DNA of 64,000 nucleotides from assembly GCA_910589415.1 (NCBI GenBank), contig OU342638.1, positions 11,262,014-11,326,013 on the forward strand, written 5' to 3'. Position 1 is the stretch's first letter, and each line of letters starts with the position of its first letter. Under the pieces are notes generated by a model that ran no database searches, was not told the origin of the DNA, and saw only the letters and a program-made list of their open reading frames with translations. The position numbers and the translations under genes were made by a program. Positions 1 to 12,312 of the stretch are shown here, piece after piece. This DNA comes from Malachius bipustulatus (Eukaryota; Arthropoda; Insecta; Coleoptera; Melyridae).

Positions 1-212
1 CACCACTTCATTTTAGTAGATATTTCAAAAAGTGCCAGACAAAAATTACTCGAATAAAGCTTGGATTTAAAACGCATATATTTTTTTGATACATTCACTG
101 GGTGGATTTCAGTGAAAGATCACTTTAAAGGATTTAGAGCGCGGCTAAGCCGCCTGGCGGCAATCTTGGAAACCTGAAAATAATTTCCAGGATTTTTTTT
201 TGGCCACTTTAA

Positions 213-1493
213 TCTAAACATTTTTTAACGCAAGTCTCTATGACGAATAGTTTCCGAGATACAGCACTTTGCATTCTTATCTGCCCACCCTGTACAATGT
301 CTGGCTGGCGATTTGAAATACTTTTGCGTTGCTTCAATTGTTCACCTTTGCCTGATAATACAAGAGAGGATCGCTTGCAAAAAATTAATTCCTTACTTAG
401 ACTTTTGTTAAAAAATTGTCAAAATGTATTATATCCAGAAGAAAACTTATCCCTAGATGAATCACTATTACTGTTTAGGGGAAGGCTTAGCTTTAGACAA
501 TACATTCAAGGCAAAAAGGCACGATATGGCATAAAATTATAGGAGTTATGAACCCCAGATGGTTACGTCCTCAACCTAGAAATATATAAAGGAAAGTCAG
601 TAGCAAATGAGTTCCATTCAAAACTTTACTCTTTAGTTTTCCGACTTATGGAACCATATCTCATCCAAGGACATCATCTCTTTATGGACAATTATTACAA
701 CAGTGTATCTTTATGGAATAAATTATTGGAAAAGAAGACACATACCACTGGAACTTTACGCCGTAATCGAAAAGAAAATCTAAAGGAAATTACGTCAGTT
801 AAATTAAAAAAAGGAGAACACATTTGGAGACGTAAAGGTAACGTTTACGTCTCCAAATGGACAGATAAGAGAGATGTATTGGGTATTTCTACAAAACAAC
901 ATCCAAGACTTATTGAGACAACGAATAGATTCGGAACTCCAAAAACAAAGCCATGTGATATTGCAGACTATAACAAGAATATGGCTGGAGTTGACAGAGT
1001 AGACCAAATGATCTCTTATTATTCGTGTCCACGAAAGTCCGTACGATGGTATAAAAAAGTTATGTTTCATCTTTTAGACATAACCGTAAATAACTCCTTC
1101 TATATTCACAAAAATAAAGTTAATTCAAAGGAAACTTTTCTGCAGTTTCGGGAAAAATTGATATGTGCTATGTTAGGAGTTCAAAAGGAGGATGATGCGT
1201 TGAAGTACGTGCGAATGCGGCCTGTTCATGTTGGAAAACGTCAGAAGATGGAACAGGAAAATGAAGTAAGAGACGAGAGAGCTAATAAAGAAACATACCC
1301 AACACTTCATAGAAAAATTGCCAGTGCCCGCCAATTTCACACGAAGAAAAAGCTTTCACCTTCGGTGCAGACAATGCGCAAAAAGGAAGATACGGAAGGA
1401 AACTTCATGGAGGAAGGTGTAAGAACTGTGCAGCGACTGCAGCATTGTGTCCAGGACAGTGCTTCGAGGATTGGCATAATGAATTATAAATAA
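213..1493 (+). pseudogene. piggyBac-type transposase pseudogene
   Basis: DDE_Tnp_1_7 (piggyBac) transposase remnant. The first catalytic-type Asp is in LSLDESLLLFRGR (near 450), the second in FMDNYYNS (near 685) and the third in the segment DYNKNMAGVDRVDQ (near 965), so the DDD core is visible. Two stops, TAG at 540-542 and TGA at 549-551, interrupt one continuous frame; both flanking parts are in the same frame, so this is nonsense mutation and not a frameshift. Near the 3' end (about 1390-1480) the Cys-rich zinc-binding tail (CKNC, LCPGQCFEDWH) is readable only in another frame, which indicates a terminal frameshift. The N-terminal third of a normal piggyBac protein is missing. The frame is closed upstream by TAA at 210-212. 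Confidence 0.88.
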
Positions 1494-1769
1494 ATATGTA
1501 AGTACTTATGAGTTTCAAAATTTGTTTTTGCCCCTAACCCAAGTAGATTAGTTAGAATATCATAGAGACGGCTTTAGTCGTCTGGTCCTGTTTTGTGAAA
1601 TGCAGTTGTCTGTAGGGACAAGACGGCTCTGGCCGCGGTCTTTTTTTTACTCAAAGATTGTTTTGTCAATTATTTCAAACGGTGTGAACACCCCCAAACA
1701 ACATAAATACCTAGTGTTGAAAAATCGTAGGTGCGTTTCTACGAACTACCACAAATAATATAGTGTATC

Positions 1770-2412
1770 AATCATAATAAGAATGCATCAATTGTAATTG
1801 AGAATGCGTTAATTGTAATTGAGAAACCATCAAAAGGAAATGAGAAAGCGTTAAATGTAATTAGGAAAGTATCAAATGGAATTCAGAATGGATCAATTGA
1901 AATTGAGATAATGTAAAATTCGTAAATTTCACATACAAGTCCCAGCATTTTAAACCACGTTCCACGAGGCTGCTTTAGCTATGGAACCAATGCTAGTTGG
2001 ACAATAGTTGGACAATTGTTAGCTTTCTATGTAGTAATTAGGATTTTTATGCATGCATAGTTTTTTATAGTTGAATATATATTTTTTTAAGTTAAGATCT
2101 TATATAATTCATTTGCATTTTTGACCTATTCTCAATTACAATTTACGCATTCTGAATTGCATTTGATGCATTCTCAATTTCATTTGACTGTTCTCAATTA
2201 TAATTAACGCTTTCTCAATTCCATTTGATGGTTTCTCAATTCCATTTGACGCATTCTGAATTACATTTGACCATTCTCAATTACAAATGACGCATTCTGA
2301 ATTACATTTCACTATTCTCAATTACAATTGATGCATTCTGAATTACATTTGACTATTCTCAATTACATTTTGACGCATTCTGAAATTCATTTAATCGTTT
2401 CTCAATTACAAC
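1770..2412. repeat. Inverted arrays of degenerate ~20-bp repeats
   Basis: From about 1773 to 1920 a unit close to AATTGTAATTGAGAATGCGT repeats several times with drift. From about 2125 to 2410 the same unit recurs in reverse complement (TTCTCAATTACATTTGACGC-like) at least twelve times. About 200 bp separate the two arrays. The arrangement looks like the subterminal inverted repeats of a non-autonomous DNA transposon. No ORF is present. Confidence 0.75.
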
Positions 2413-2555
2413 TGGAAAAGGTGTAGTTCTTCGTGTAAATGAGTCATATTTTTTATTTAGCTATAAAAGGATTTTAATTTAATTTTGAGTTCGGTCTAAG
2501 AAGAAATTTCCTCAATATCAATTTCATTAACGATGTTACTAGATGAGCAGCTACA

Positions 2556-3409
2556 TACAGGGTAAGTCATTGATATGGGAAAGCTCGATTGCACCTACAC
2601 CATTAAAGATATCGAAATGAACCAAAAAGTGCTGTAAATGGGAGGGTAAAGTGCAGTTTGTAAAATTATTTTCAGATACACAGGATGGCCCAATATCGCT
2701 GTACGCCATACAACTTTGTTATTTTAAATGGGACACCCTCTATATTATTACATCTTCAGATTATTTGAGAAAAGTAAAAAAGAATGGTTTGTAAAGTTGA
2801 AGTTTGTAATGAGCGATTTATGAGTTATAAACAAATGAAAATCGCGATTTTCCATTTTCAAAGCAGCTTATATTGAAAACGGCTCGAGATATGGAAAAAC
2901 GGTTTACATGTTCCTATCTTAACTTTTCAAGCGGTATCCTATTGGATGGATGAAATTTTTATACAGAGTGGTAAAAAATTTGATTATTTTCATCACTCGG
3001 TATAAAAATTTCAGCTACATGATAGGATACCAAATTAAAAATTAAGATAGGGACATGTAAACCGTTTTTCCATATCTCGATCCGTTTTCAATATAAGCTG
3101 CTTTGAAAATGAAAAATCGCGATTTTCATTTGTTTATAACTCATAAATCGCTCATTACAAACTTCAACTTTACAAACCATTCTTTTTAACTTTTCTCAAA
3201 CAATATGAAAATGTAATAATATAGAGGGTGTCCTATTTAAAATAACAAAGTTGTATGGCGTACAGCGATATTGGGCCATCCTGTGTATCTGAAAATAATT
3301 TTACAAACTGCACTTTACCCTCCCATTTACAGCACTTTTTGGTTCATTTCGATATCTTTAATGGTGTAGGTGCAATCGAGCTTTCCCATATCAATGACTT
3401 ACCCTGTAT
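2556..3409. mobile_element. Long fold-back MITE (about 420-bp arms)
   Basis: The left end TACAGGGTAAGTCATTGATA is matched by the reverse complement at 3390-3409, and the match continues inward to a centre near 2985 with few mismatches, leaving only a short loop. The likely target duplication is TA. The palindrome has no coding capacity. Its insertion interrupts a minus-strand gag fragment immediately to the right. Confidence 0.88.
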
Positions 3410-3747
3410 AGAAACAATTGAGCTACCTGATTTTGTTGTGCTAATTGGAAGCCACTTTTACAATTTTGAATAAATGTTGGTAATTCAGCTCGATCGCCAT
3501 TAAAAGGACGAATGAATTTGAATAGTAGTGAGAGGGGTAGAGTTTCGTTATCTTGTGAATTACAAGAGTCATGAGATTGTTCTGTACCAAAACGAGATAT
3601 AGAACTTGGTTCATTAGGCAATTTGATAAGGATAAGAAAGGATTGAGAACATAATAATTCGAAGACTCGCGGTTTTTGTTCGCTTGGTACCCACTTATTC
3701 ACAACGCTGGGGTAGGTTGAAGCTGCTTGGCACGGCGGATGCTGCAT
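3409..3747 (-). pseudogene. LTR-retrotransposon Gag fragment
   Basis: The minus-strand reading contains an N-terminal Gag-like motif: a PFNG..ELPTFI.NC block followed by FQLAQQNQ (about 3425-3520). It resembles the start of capsid-type Gag proteins of LTR retrotransposons, where a PF.G....L..FI..C pattern is usual. It is cut at 3409 by the fold-back element, so only about 110 residues remain. The sequence between 3750 and 4200 could be the leader or LTR of the same element, but I could not locate both LTR ends. Confidence 0.45.
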
Positions 3748-4274
3748 CAGGCGTTTACAGGATTGAGTTCTTGGTCAGTTAAGCGCTGAACGCAGTCGTC
3801 CTTCTAGTCGTAACTCGGTGATGGCGTTGCAGATTTGCAACGCAGAATATACTCGTATAGTAATATAGTATTGCAGACTTCTTGAGTACCACGGTGTTGC
3901 ACTGCCGAAACAATTACTTTCCGATTTGGAATAGTACTGGTATAATTTTCTAGGAATAAACCAGAATCCAAGTGGATGGTAATGATGAAGTACACCTAAT
4001 CACTTCCAGTTCACTATCAAAATCACGGAAAGAAAACTAATTACCTACAACTAACCAGGGGTCTTCGATTTATTTCTAACGAAGGGTTTTTATTGTAAGG
4101 GAAAACACACTCCTTGAATTAATAAATTTATTGGAGCCAAAAATTACACTTCACGTTCGAAGAGTAAAAGTAGACTGAGGTTACCGAAAAAGGGAAGTCC
4201 TTTTTATACAAATTCCTTATCGAGCTAAGGGTGGGGGTAACATTTTGGGATGTTATGATTTATAGCCTTAATAT

Positions 4275-5158
4275 ACACAGGGTGTCCCAGCTTATTCGAA
4301 GCGGTCTCTGTAGGCCAAACGATGAACTTTTTCACAAAACTTTTTGCAAATTCAAGTACAGGATCACAATGTCCATAATTTTAAATTATTTTGGAGCATA
4401 CAGAGTGTCCCATATGACAGTGGCATATCAAAGTTATGTTTTTTTTAATGGAATGCTCCTATATTATTGCATTTTTAGATTGTCTGAGAACAGAAAATAA
4501 GATTGGTTTTTAAAGTTGTTGTTTATATTCAGAAGTTTTTGAGTTATAAACAAGTGAAAATCGTCATTTTTCAAGTTCAAGGCCCTGTACAACGAAAACG
4601 GCTGAAGATAGAGAAAAACGGCTTACATGTCCCCATTTTAACTTTTCATGTACTATCCTATGATGTAGATGAAATGTTTATACAGAGTGATAAAAAATTT
4701 TAAAAATTCTGAGACTTCTCTACGCGTCGCCAAATAAAAAAATCAAAGAAAGTACAAATGTTTCTATACCATAGGATAGTACATAAAAAGTTAAAATAGG
4801 GACATGTAAGCGGTTTTTCTCTATCTTGAACCGTTTTCGTTGTACAGGGCCTTGAACTTGAAAAATGACGATTTTCACTTGTTTATAACTCAAAAACTTC
4901 TGAATTTAAACACCAACTGTAAAAGTCAATCTTATTTTCTCTTCTCAGACAATCTAAAAATGCAATAACATAGGAGCATTCCATTTAAAAAAACATAACT
5001 TTGATATGCCACTGTCATATGGGACACTCTGTATACTCCAAAATAATTTTAAATTATGGCCATTGTGATTCTGTACTTGAATTTTCAAAAAGTTTTTTGA
5101 AAAAGTCCATCGTTTGGCCTACAGGGACCGCTTCGAATAAGCTGGGACACCCTGTATA
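4275..5158. mobile_element. Second long fold-back MITE
   Basis: ACAGGGTGTCCCAGCTTATT at 4277 is repeated in reverse complement ending near 5156. The arms (about 430 bp each) pair along their length around a centre near 4715. The terminal ACAGGGT is shared with the fold-back element at 2556-3409, but the interiors differ, so the two are members of different subfamilies using similar ends. ORFs called here (for example 4231-4500) are palindrome artefacts. Confidence 0.88.
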
Positions 5159-5324
5159 CGAGAAGCTATCTTATCATGTTTCCAATATAATATGACTCTG
5201 TAAATTTCTATAGAAAAAGAACTTCTGAGTGAGCTAATAATGGAAAACCCGATTTATGATCAAATTATTAATAAGTTTTCCAGTTTAAAGGACAGGCGAA
5301 TAAACCTAATTATAGGTATAAGCA

Positions 5325-5790
5325 TTAAGGCACGTCCACACTGGAGCGACATTCAGCACCTTGTCACAACTTCTGTTGTAAGCAGTTGTCGAAGGTTTAT
5401 AATTATTACAACTTTTTGAATAAACAAACTCTCTACGCGAATCGACACAATTTAAGAATGTTTGCACTTGATGTATCTGTATTACAACTTAGTGCAACGT
5501 CCTGTCTACACTGCTTGCTTTCAGTTGCTTTTTAAACAGAGACAAGCAGAGTAAAATATAGAGAAAAAACTTTCATAGAAGAGTGGTATGATAATAAGAC
5601 GTAATTGTGACATGGATGAAGACAACATATTGATGGCCTCTGCCTGTTTTATTATACTGGATGATAATTCGCAAAAGCGAAAGCGAAAATGTTGGGTCCG
5701 TCCAAGTTTGAATAAAAGAGAAAAATATGACGGAAAGGAATTATTGTTAGATTTGAAAAAAGAGGAAAGACAATTCAATCGATTCTAATT
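5325..5790 (+). mobile_element. 5' end of a PIF/Harbinger element with truncated transposase
   Basis: TTAAGGCACGTCCACACTGG at 5325 has the TTA target and the GTCCACACT-type terminal sequence of PIF/Harbinger elements. The ORF at 5588-5788 (66 aa) reads into the typical N-terminal block of Harbinger DDE nucleases: KRKCWVRPSLNKREKYDGK, then LLLDLKKEERQFNRF. It then stops where the family continues for about 300 more residues. This is therefore a 5' fragment or internally deleted copy. The catalytic domain is absent. Confidence 0.7.
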
Positions 5791-5989
5791 ATTTGGCTGA
5801 TTCATGTATAAAGGCAAGGATTACTATTTATCTACATGCTTAATAAGCAATTAAGCCAGTTCTGAATTTTTCCTTAGTTTGAGCAAATGAAAACAGTTTT
5901 TTATTTTCCTATGACCATATAATAATATAAGTAAGTTTAAGTCATGTCAGCGCGACAGGAACGCGACACTTTAAGGTCTCTTGAGACAA

Positions 5990-6315
5990 TATGTAAGAAT
6001 GTCAAACGGAGGTAACAAAAAATTTTTTTGAAAAAAAAATGACATGTTTGAGGACGTCTGTCACCGCTTTAGCAGTGAGCTAGCTGTCTGGCGGATTACA
6101 TACTTCATCTATGACCTTGAAACAAGTAAAATACGTAAATTTTCAGCCGGAGGTACGAACATTTTTTGTGTAAAATTTTTTTCGACTTTGAGTCGTCTGA
6201 CGTGTCTTTTGCAGAGGTTTCGTGTTGAATCCTTGCGGATGACACCTGTTGATGGTTTCGCCAACCACCTCACAAAATTCCAGCCGGAGGTACGATCATA
6301 GTACCTCGCGGCCGC
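5990..6315. repeat. Diverged ~110-130-bp repeat with CCGGAGGTACGA motif
   Basis: The word (A/C)CGGAGGTA(A/C)(C/G)A occurs at about 6006, 6149 and 6282, each followed by AT-rich sequence of similar texture. The open frame at 6044-6301 spans the repeats and shows no recognisable protein. I treat it as a degenerate tandem repeat. Confidence 0.4.
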
Positions 6316-6659
6316 CAGCTCTCCGTCTATACCCTAATATCATGTAAAAATCATAAATTTTGGCATGACACTTGGGTACAGGTACCGCCTTTGTAACTTC
6401 CATTATGGCTAAAGCATCCATTGTAGATAAAGATTCCAAGTTCATTAACTTTTTTCTCCAGTATGGCTCCCTTAAGACGATATGACCACTGTTGTGGAAA
6501 AAAGTCACGGCACTGCACTGGATACCTTTCTTCAGGCATAAAAATAATGTGTAGGTCTACAATACCCAGATAGATGTTACCATGGAAATATATGAAATAG
6601 CAAGTCCAACAAAGTTTAAAACAATTATGATTATGGGTATTCTGATAGGTATTCAATAT

Positions 6660-7270
6660 TATTCAAAATTTATTTTAGTTTAGTTAATAATTGTAAACTA
6701 GAATTCGAACAACGATGCCACATTGAAATATTTTGTTGAACTCAGGAAATAGGTAGACTTTGAATGCATTACGTTCCTGATGAAAAATTAAAACAAACAC
6801 TAACATAGGTAATAGTTATGTCAAATCGTAACTTTACCATATTTATATATAATATTTATTTATTTATTTATTTATTTACCAGTGGAGGCTGTTCAAATGT
6901 GACTGCCATGTTGATTTGAATTCTTGAAAAGCGAACTTTATATCTTGGTAACGAAGCCGTGGAAACAGTTTTTGTTTTAAAGTTACAGTCTTTCTGAACA
7001 TCGCTTACAACACTCTGTATACCGTGACCACCATTTCGGGATCATCCTGTATAATCAAATTCGGAAAAGTCCGTCTTTCTATGTTTTTGTTTTTTGTTCT
7101 ATCGAATTACTTTGGAACACATTATACACTGCGTATTATAGAAAAGGTAACATAGGGAATAGGTACCAGATTAAAATTTACTTTTTGTATCATGGGAAAA
7201 CTGTCACACTTAAATTTAATTAATTATTATATTTTTTATAGAGCTGGAGCAGCAAAGTCATGAATATACA
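6660..7270. other. No gene seen; AT-rich, TTTA microsatellite
   Basis: A short (TTTA)n run lies at about 6857-6880. The remainder resembles eroded transposon sequence (for example CATCCTGTATAAT at 7043). No supported ORF. Confidence 0.5.
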
Positions 7271-7299
7271 GAAACATGAGATTGCTGAATATTAGAATT

Positions 7300-7780
7300 A
7301 CGCAAAAAGAAAAAAGAGACGCTGCGGAGAGGGAATGGGGAAGAAGAGGAGAACAAAACAGTGCAGGAAGAGGAGAACAAGGCAGTGGAGGAAGAGGCAG
7401 TTTAATAATAGAAGGTGAAAGGGAAAGAGGAGAAAGAAGAAGAAGAGGAAGCAGTGGAGGAAGAGGAGAACGAGGCGGTGGAGGAAGAGGAGAACGAGGC
7501 AGTGGAGGAAGAGGAAGTGAAATAATGGAAGGTGAAAGGGAAAGAGGAGAACGGGGAAGAAGAGGAGGACAAGGCAGTGGAGGAAGAGAAGAACGAGGCA
7601 GTGGAGGAAGAGGAAGTAAAATAAGGGAAGGTGAACGGAAAAGAGGATATCGGGGAAGAAGAGAACAAGGCAATGGAGGAAGAGGAGGAAGGGGAGGAAC
7701 AACAGCACGAGGCAAGATAGCGCAAGAAAGGGGATGGCGTGGACGAGGAAGAGAAGGACAGGGGAAAGGAGGTAATACTT
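7300..7780. repeat. Purine-rich GAGGAA minisatellite
   Basis: Almost pure purine on the plus strand, built from units such as GGCAGTGGAGGAAGAGGAGAA repeated with variation. All three minus frames and one plus frame stay open simply because of composition. A 184-residue RGE-rich plus-strand reading (7276-7830) exists, but I do not regard it as a demonstrated gene. Confidence 0.8.
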
Positions 7781-7809
7781 TAGGACATACTTTTCAACAA
7801 GCTATAATC

Positions 7810-8335
7810 TACAGGGTGTTAAGAAAATGACGAATAAACTCTTTAGTACATTGTAGGGGACACTTAGTAGAGTACGGGAAAAATAATTTAAAAAATTCTG
7901 GTCTTCAATTTGGTGAGATAAAAAATGCCAAAGTTACCATTTTTTATCTTTGTTTTTCGATTTGCAAAAACTAGATGAATTTACAGATATAAAAAGGGTA
8001 CTTTAATTGTTATCAATTAAAAAAATTGCTTAAGATGTATCACTGGCTTGGAAAATTTAAAAAGATTTTTCTTTTTCTTTTCCAAGATGATGAAAAAAGA
8101 ATTTGGCAACAACGGATTTGATACCTTAACAACCTACATTGCTAGAAATTAGACGAAATTACCAAATACCAGCAGTTATCGTGTTAAACGTTGCCAAATT
8201 TATTGTTCAATATTTTGCTTATATCTTTTAAAATGTAGCTCTGGATTTTTAAAAATTATTTTTCCCATACATTACTGAGTGTCCCCTTCAATGTACTAAA
8301 GTGTTTTTATCCGTCATTTTCTTAGCACCCTGTAT
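7810..8335. mobile_element. MITE with ACAGGGTG termini
   Basis: ACAGGGTGTTAAGAAAATGA at 7811 is matched in reverse complement at the right end (TCATTTTCTTAGCACCCTGT, ending near 8333). The two ends remain recognisably complementary for about 75 bp, then diverge. No coding sequence. It may belong to the same terminal-motif group as the two long fold-backs. Confidence 0.75.
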
Positions 8336-8339
8336 AGTA

Positions 8340-9272
8340 TATTTTGCATTGATTTTGAATTTCCCATAAAATTGAATGAAAAAGTATATCGAAACGTTTT
8401 TTCGAAAAATTATATCAAAATTGTTTTAAAAGTAAATGAAGAGCAGTTAACATTATAACAAAAATTTAATAAATGTATCGCGACTATTTAGAACGAAAAA
8501 TTTTTGCTTTGGTGAAACGAAATAACATAAGTGTCACCTTGACGTGATTTGAACTGTTAAATTTTTATATATTAATATCAGTTAGTGATATCTCTGTTAC
8601 TTAATCTGGAATTTTTTTTATTTTGGGGCTCTAAGCCCAGTTTACGAGGTATAGCCAATGGCCGACCTCTGCGGGACACTCGGTACCTATATTTTAAAAC
8701 TACCATCCGATAATGTAGCCAACACATTTAAAAATTTTCCACCATACTTGATAATGAAGTAATAATGAAATTGGTAACTAATTTTCATTTATTCATCTAG
8801 ACATCCTTTGTTCTAGGAAACATCGAGAGGCCGACCGTCCGGCTAGTTATTGAGGTGGGCGGTCAAGAGTCACGGAAAAGTAATAATTATTATGGAATTT
8901 ATTAAAAGTTTTTTTTTAATTTTAGAATTTTTGTTATTTTTTATATGTTAAATTTTTCACTGTTGAATTTTTATTGTTTTTTTTTTAATATTTAATTTTT
9001 AGAACTTTTTTTATTTAATTTAGATTTTTAGAATTTTTGTTGTTTTTATATAGGTAGGTATTGTTAACAGAATTTATATTTATTTTATTACGTTTATATT
9101 TTTGAATAAAAAATTATGAAAAAATACAATTTTGTTTTCATTTTTAATGATACAACTTAACTGAAATTGTTCTTTGTTTTTCTAAAAACCCAATTATTAT
9201 AAATAATGTTTACATATCACTGATACATCTCTTTCTCCTCAAATGAGTTTGGAACTTTATTATTATTATTAT
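8340..9272. other. Non-coding AT-rich stretch
   Basis: Long T-rich runs (8900-9060) and no convincing ORF. A short GC-richer block (8640-8690 and 8820-8870, both containing GGCCGACC) looks like part of a decayed repeat. Confidence 0.4.
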
Positions 9273-10615
9273 GCCGGCTCCACACGCTGGCCGAACTCCG
9301 GCAACACGAACGTGTGGACGGTAACATCGTCTCGATTGCCCAAACATTCGGCCAAGTGAGCAAAGTTTGTCTACGTTCGCCTCGCTGTCGGCAAATGCAC
9401 GAATTCAAAGAGATTCGGCTATCGTCAACTTCGCTCTATTTGACGCTGCCCACACGTTGGCGCGTTCGAGCTTGTCATTTACGCTCGACTATTCACTGCA
9501 CAGTGCAGTGTATTTACGTTTATAACTGAAATTTAAAAAAATAAATACAACAATGACAACCTGGAATGATGAAAGAGTTTTCCAGTTTCTCGAACTGTAT
9601 CAAAGTCAACCAATAATATGGGACCCGAAAAATAAATTTCATAAAGATAAGAACAAGGTAAGTAATAAATCACGTACTTAATACTACCTATAGTTTTTTC
9701 ATTTTTATGAAGTATTGCCTAAAATTAAAGTTTTCATTCTTTATTATTTATTTACGAAATACATTATACAGTATTTTCCTTTTGATTTTCGTCTTTTGTC
9801 AATTGCTTTTCCAAACTTGTCAAATATGTACTTTTAATTAGAACATACAGCGAATAATAAAATTATAGGTAAAAAATCTTCGCCAAAACGTGACATTTTG
9901 TGATGTTTGGTTGATGTTTAATGAAAAAGTATGATTGGTGATTTTAATAACGTCTGTAGCAACCCAAACAGTTTGCCTAAACATGCCTCATCGACCAATG
10001 AAACACGAGGCATGATTATCGCTTTAGTCAATTCGTCGTCATTGACTATCGATAGCTAGTCACGAGGAAGTATAGGAGAATATTACAGGAATAAAAGTTG
10101 TATAATCCCATTAATCAAACGTCAGTGTGATTTTCCAATTTAAATACCTCTTTTGTCAAATTAGATTCCCTTTATACCAAATGCTTCTCCAATTGAAATC
10201 GTAATTGCTTCGGAGCTGTTGTGCAGTGGTCCATGGAGATTTGCTCCGAACGTTTCATCTACAGCTACATAGACATCATCAGCGGTTTTCATAAATCATA
10301 TGACAAACTAGGAAAAGCAATCGTCAAAAGAGCAAACCCAAAAGAAAAAGACTAATTACAAAAAAATTATCACAGGTTAATGACGCATGGTTCCGAATTT
10401 CACATTTGTTAGAAATAGCAGTGGCTGAACTAAAGAAAAAAAAAGAATCTTTAATGGCTTGTTTTAGAAGTCATCTTAGAAGAAAAAAAGCTTCAATAAA
10501 ATCAGGTGCAGGTGAAGAGGAAATTTAGCCGTTATGGACTTTTTATGAAGTCATGGAAGCTTTCCTTGGAGAAATTTATGAGTGTACACCCACAATAAAT
10601 ACCGAAGACAATCAT
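9273..10615 (+). mobile_element. PIF/Harbinger element, MADF-ORF portion
   Basis: After a (TTA)n target stretch, GCCGGCTCCACACGCTGGCC and nearby CGTGTGGACGG and CCACACGTTGG boxes resemble Harbinger termini, with their CCACAC repeats. The element carries the accessory MADF gene described separately. No Harbinger nuclease domain or right end was recognised, so this is a partial or non-autonomous copy. Confidence 0.6.
9553..10615 (+). pseudogene. MADF (Myb/SANT-like) domain accessory protein, broken
   Basis: Exon 1 (9553-9657) starts at ATG and reads MTTWNDERVFQFLELYQSQ, then IIWDPKN, the usual opening of a MADF DNA-binding domain. It ends at AAG|GTAAGT. Exon 2 starts after CACAG at 10376 in phase and reads VNDAWFRISHLLEI, then later PLWTFYEVMEAF, again MADF-like, and ends at CAT|GTAAGT (10615). 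A TAG at 10526-10528 interrupts exon 2, so the copy is probably dead. In intact Harbinger elements this protein binds the termini and helps the nuclease; that role is family knowledge. The 718-bp intron holds unrelated, possibly inserted, sequence. Confidence 0.72.
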
Positions 10616-10636
10616 GTAAGTAAATAGATAATATAT

Positions 10637-12000
10637 GTACAGGGTGGGCCATCGAAAAGGTAAGTGGCCTAATTATTTGCAGACTGAAGATGTATGCAAA
10701 AAACGCCGAAACAGGTCAGGTTTGTTATTGAAGGGGACATCTTTGGGTAACAAATTTAATCATCCACATTTATCTCCTAAGCAGGGGTCGCTACCCTTTC
10801 ACTTATCATCATATTAGGGAACAGATATAAAGTGATGCACCTTTTGAAATCTACTGGAATTCTCTTTACAACGAGATCGCATTTTTTTTCACTTAATATT
10901 ACACAGGGCGAATCAATAAAACAGGTTTTCTTAACAATAAATGCTTCATGATAGCTGGTGATCATCCTCATTCAGACCTTTTCAACGACTTTCCCTGTAA
11001 CATTTAGGGGAAACCCAAAAAGTGACAAATATCGTTGTATAGAGATATTCAGTAGCTTCCAAAATGATGGATCGCTCGATATTTACTCCCTATGATGATA
11101 AACGAAGGGTAGCTACCCCCGCAAAACTCAGATGAATGAACATATTAAAAAAAAAATAGATTTGTTCTTCTTTCAAAAAGTTATTTCTCAATAGGAGTTT
11201 TTATTCTTCTATTGATCAAAGTTTTTTATGTTTTATTGATTTGTTGAGTATAGCCAATCCTATTAATACAAGATATCCCATAATATGTGGGCAATCTCCC
11301 GGATTTTGGTGTAAATATAAATAAAAATATAACCATAACGTTTATTCCTACGCGACACCCCTGAACAGATATTACCACTTAAAGTTAAGGGTTGAAAATC
11401 TTTTTTTTTGTAATAACTTTTTCATTAGTTGGCAGATATTGTTGAAATATGGTAATGTTGTTTGTAGTAATAAGAAGCTCCTTTAGCTCTAATTAGATTA
11501 AAATAAGATCAAATGGCGTCCCAGGTGACACCCTCGCCAATATTTTTGCAAAGAAAAAAGTACATTTTAGAACACACATGTTTACGAATACATGAACTAT
11601 ACATACAGGTTGCACCATATATCCTTCTCTATATTGCCATCTCCTAACGCTAACAGATACAGGATCGGCTAAACAAGTCCAAAGAAGCGCAATTTTGTGG
11701 CCATCTCGAATCATTCAAGACATTCAAAATATCTGTAACCGTTCCTGAAATATCCTGATAAAACTGAAAAATCGAGATTTCTTATTTTTTCCATATCTCT
11801 TTTATTATTGGAGATTAATGAATAATTTTTTGTGTATAAATAACTTTCGTTTTCCTTATGGCCCACCATATTATTAGTGTATTTTTTAACAAAAAATACA
11901 CTATTGAGGACGACATCACTTTCCAAAAATCACCCAAACTCATCAAATGTCCACCGATCATGACCCCCAGATTACGAAAAAGTGGTTTTCCAAAATTCAC
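10637..12000. other. Decayed repeat; ACAGGGTGGGCCATC end, no gene
   Basis: ACAGGGTGGGCCATCG at 10637 looks like another MITE terminus, and ATGGCCCACC near 11859 may be its degenerate partner. The intervening 1.2 kb has only short random ORFs. Confidence 0.35.
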
Positions 12001-12009
12001 CTGCCCACG

Positions 12010-12049
<40 letters not shown>

Positions 12050-12275
12050 ATATACNNNNNNNNNNNNNNNNNNNNNNNNNNNNNNNNNNNNNNNNNNNNN
12101 NNNNNNNNNNNNNNNNNNNNNNNNNNNNNNNNNNNNNNNNNNNNNNNNNNNNNNNNNNNNNNNNNNNNNNNNNNNNNNNNNNNNNNNNNNNNNNNNNNNN
12201 NNNNNNNNNNNNNNNNNNNNNNNNNNNNNNNNNNNNNNNNNNNNNNNNNNNNNNNATATATATATTATATAAATA
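12010..12275. other. (AT)n microsatellite with 200-N assembly gap
   Basis: Alternating TA from about 12010 to 12055, then exactly 200 N (12056-12255), then more TA. The fixed length implies a gap of unknown true size. ORFs that cross it are meaningless. Confidence 0.97.
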
Positions 12276-12312
12276 TATATATATTATATAAATAATTTGT
12301 TTATATTTTTTA

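Noticed and set aside
6296..6656. Two overlapping minus-strand ORFs (70 and 101 aa)
   Set aside because: Frames resemble neither each other nor any family I know; no splice or promoter support.
7236..7830. Several long ORFs on both strands
   Set aside because: All arise from one purine-rich tandem repeat; none has a recognisable domain.
11858..12295. ORFs of 96-145 residues
   Set aside because: They run through the 200-N gap and an AT microsatellite.
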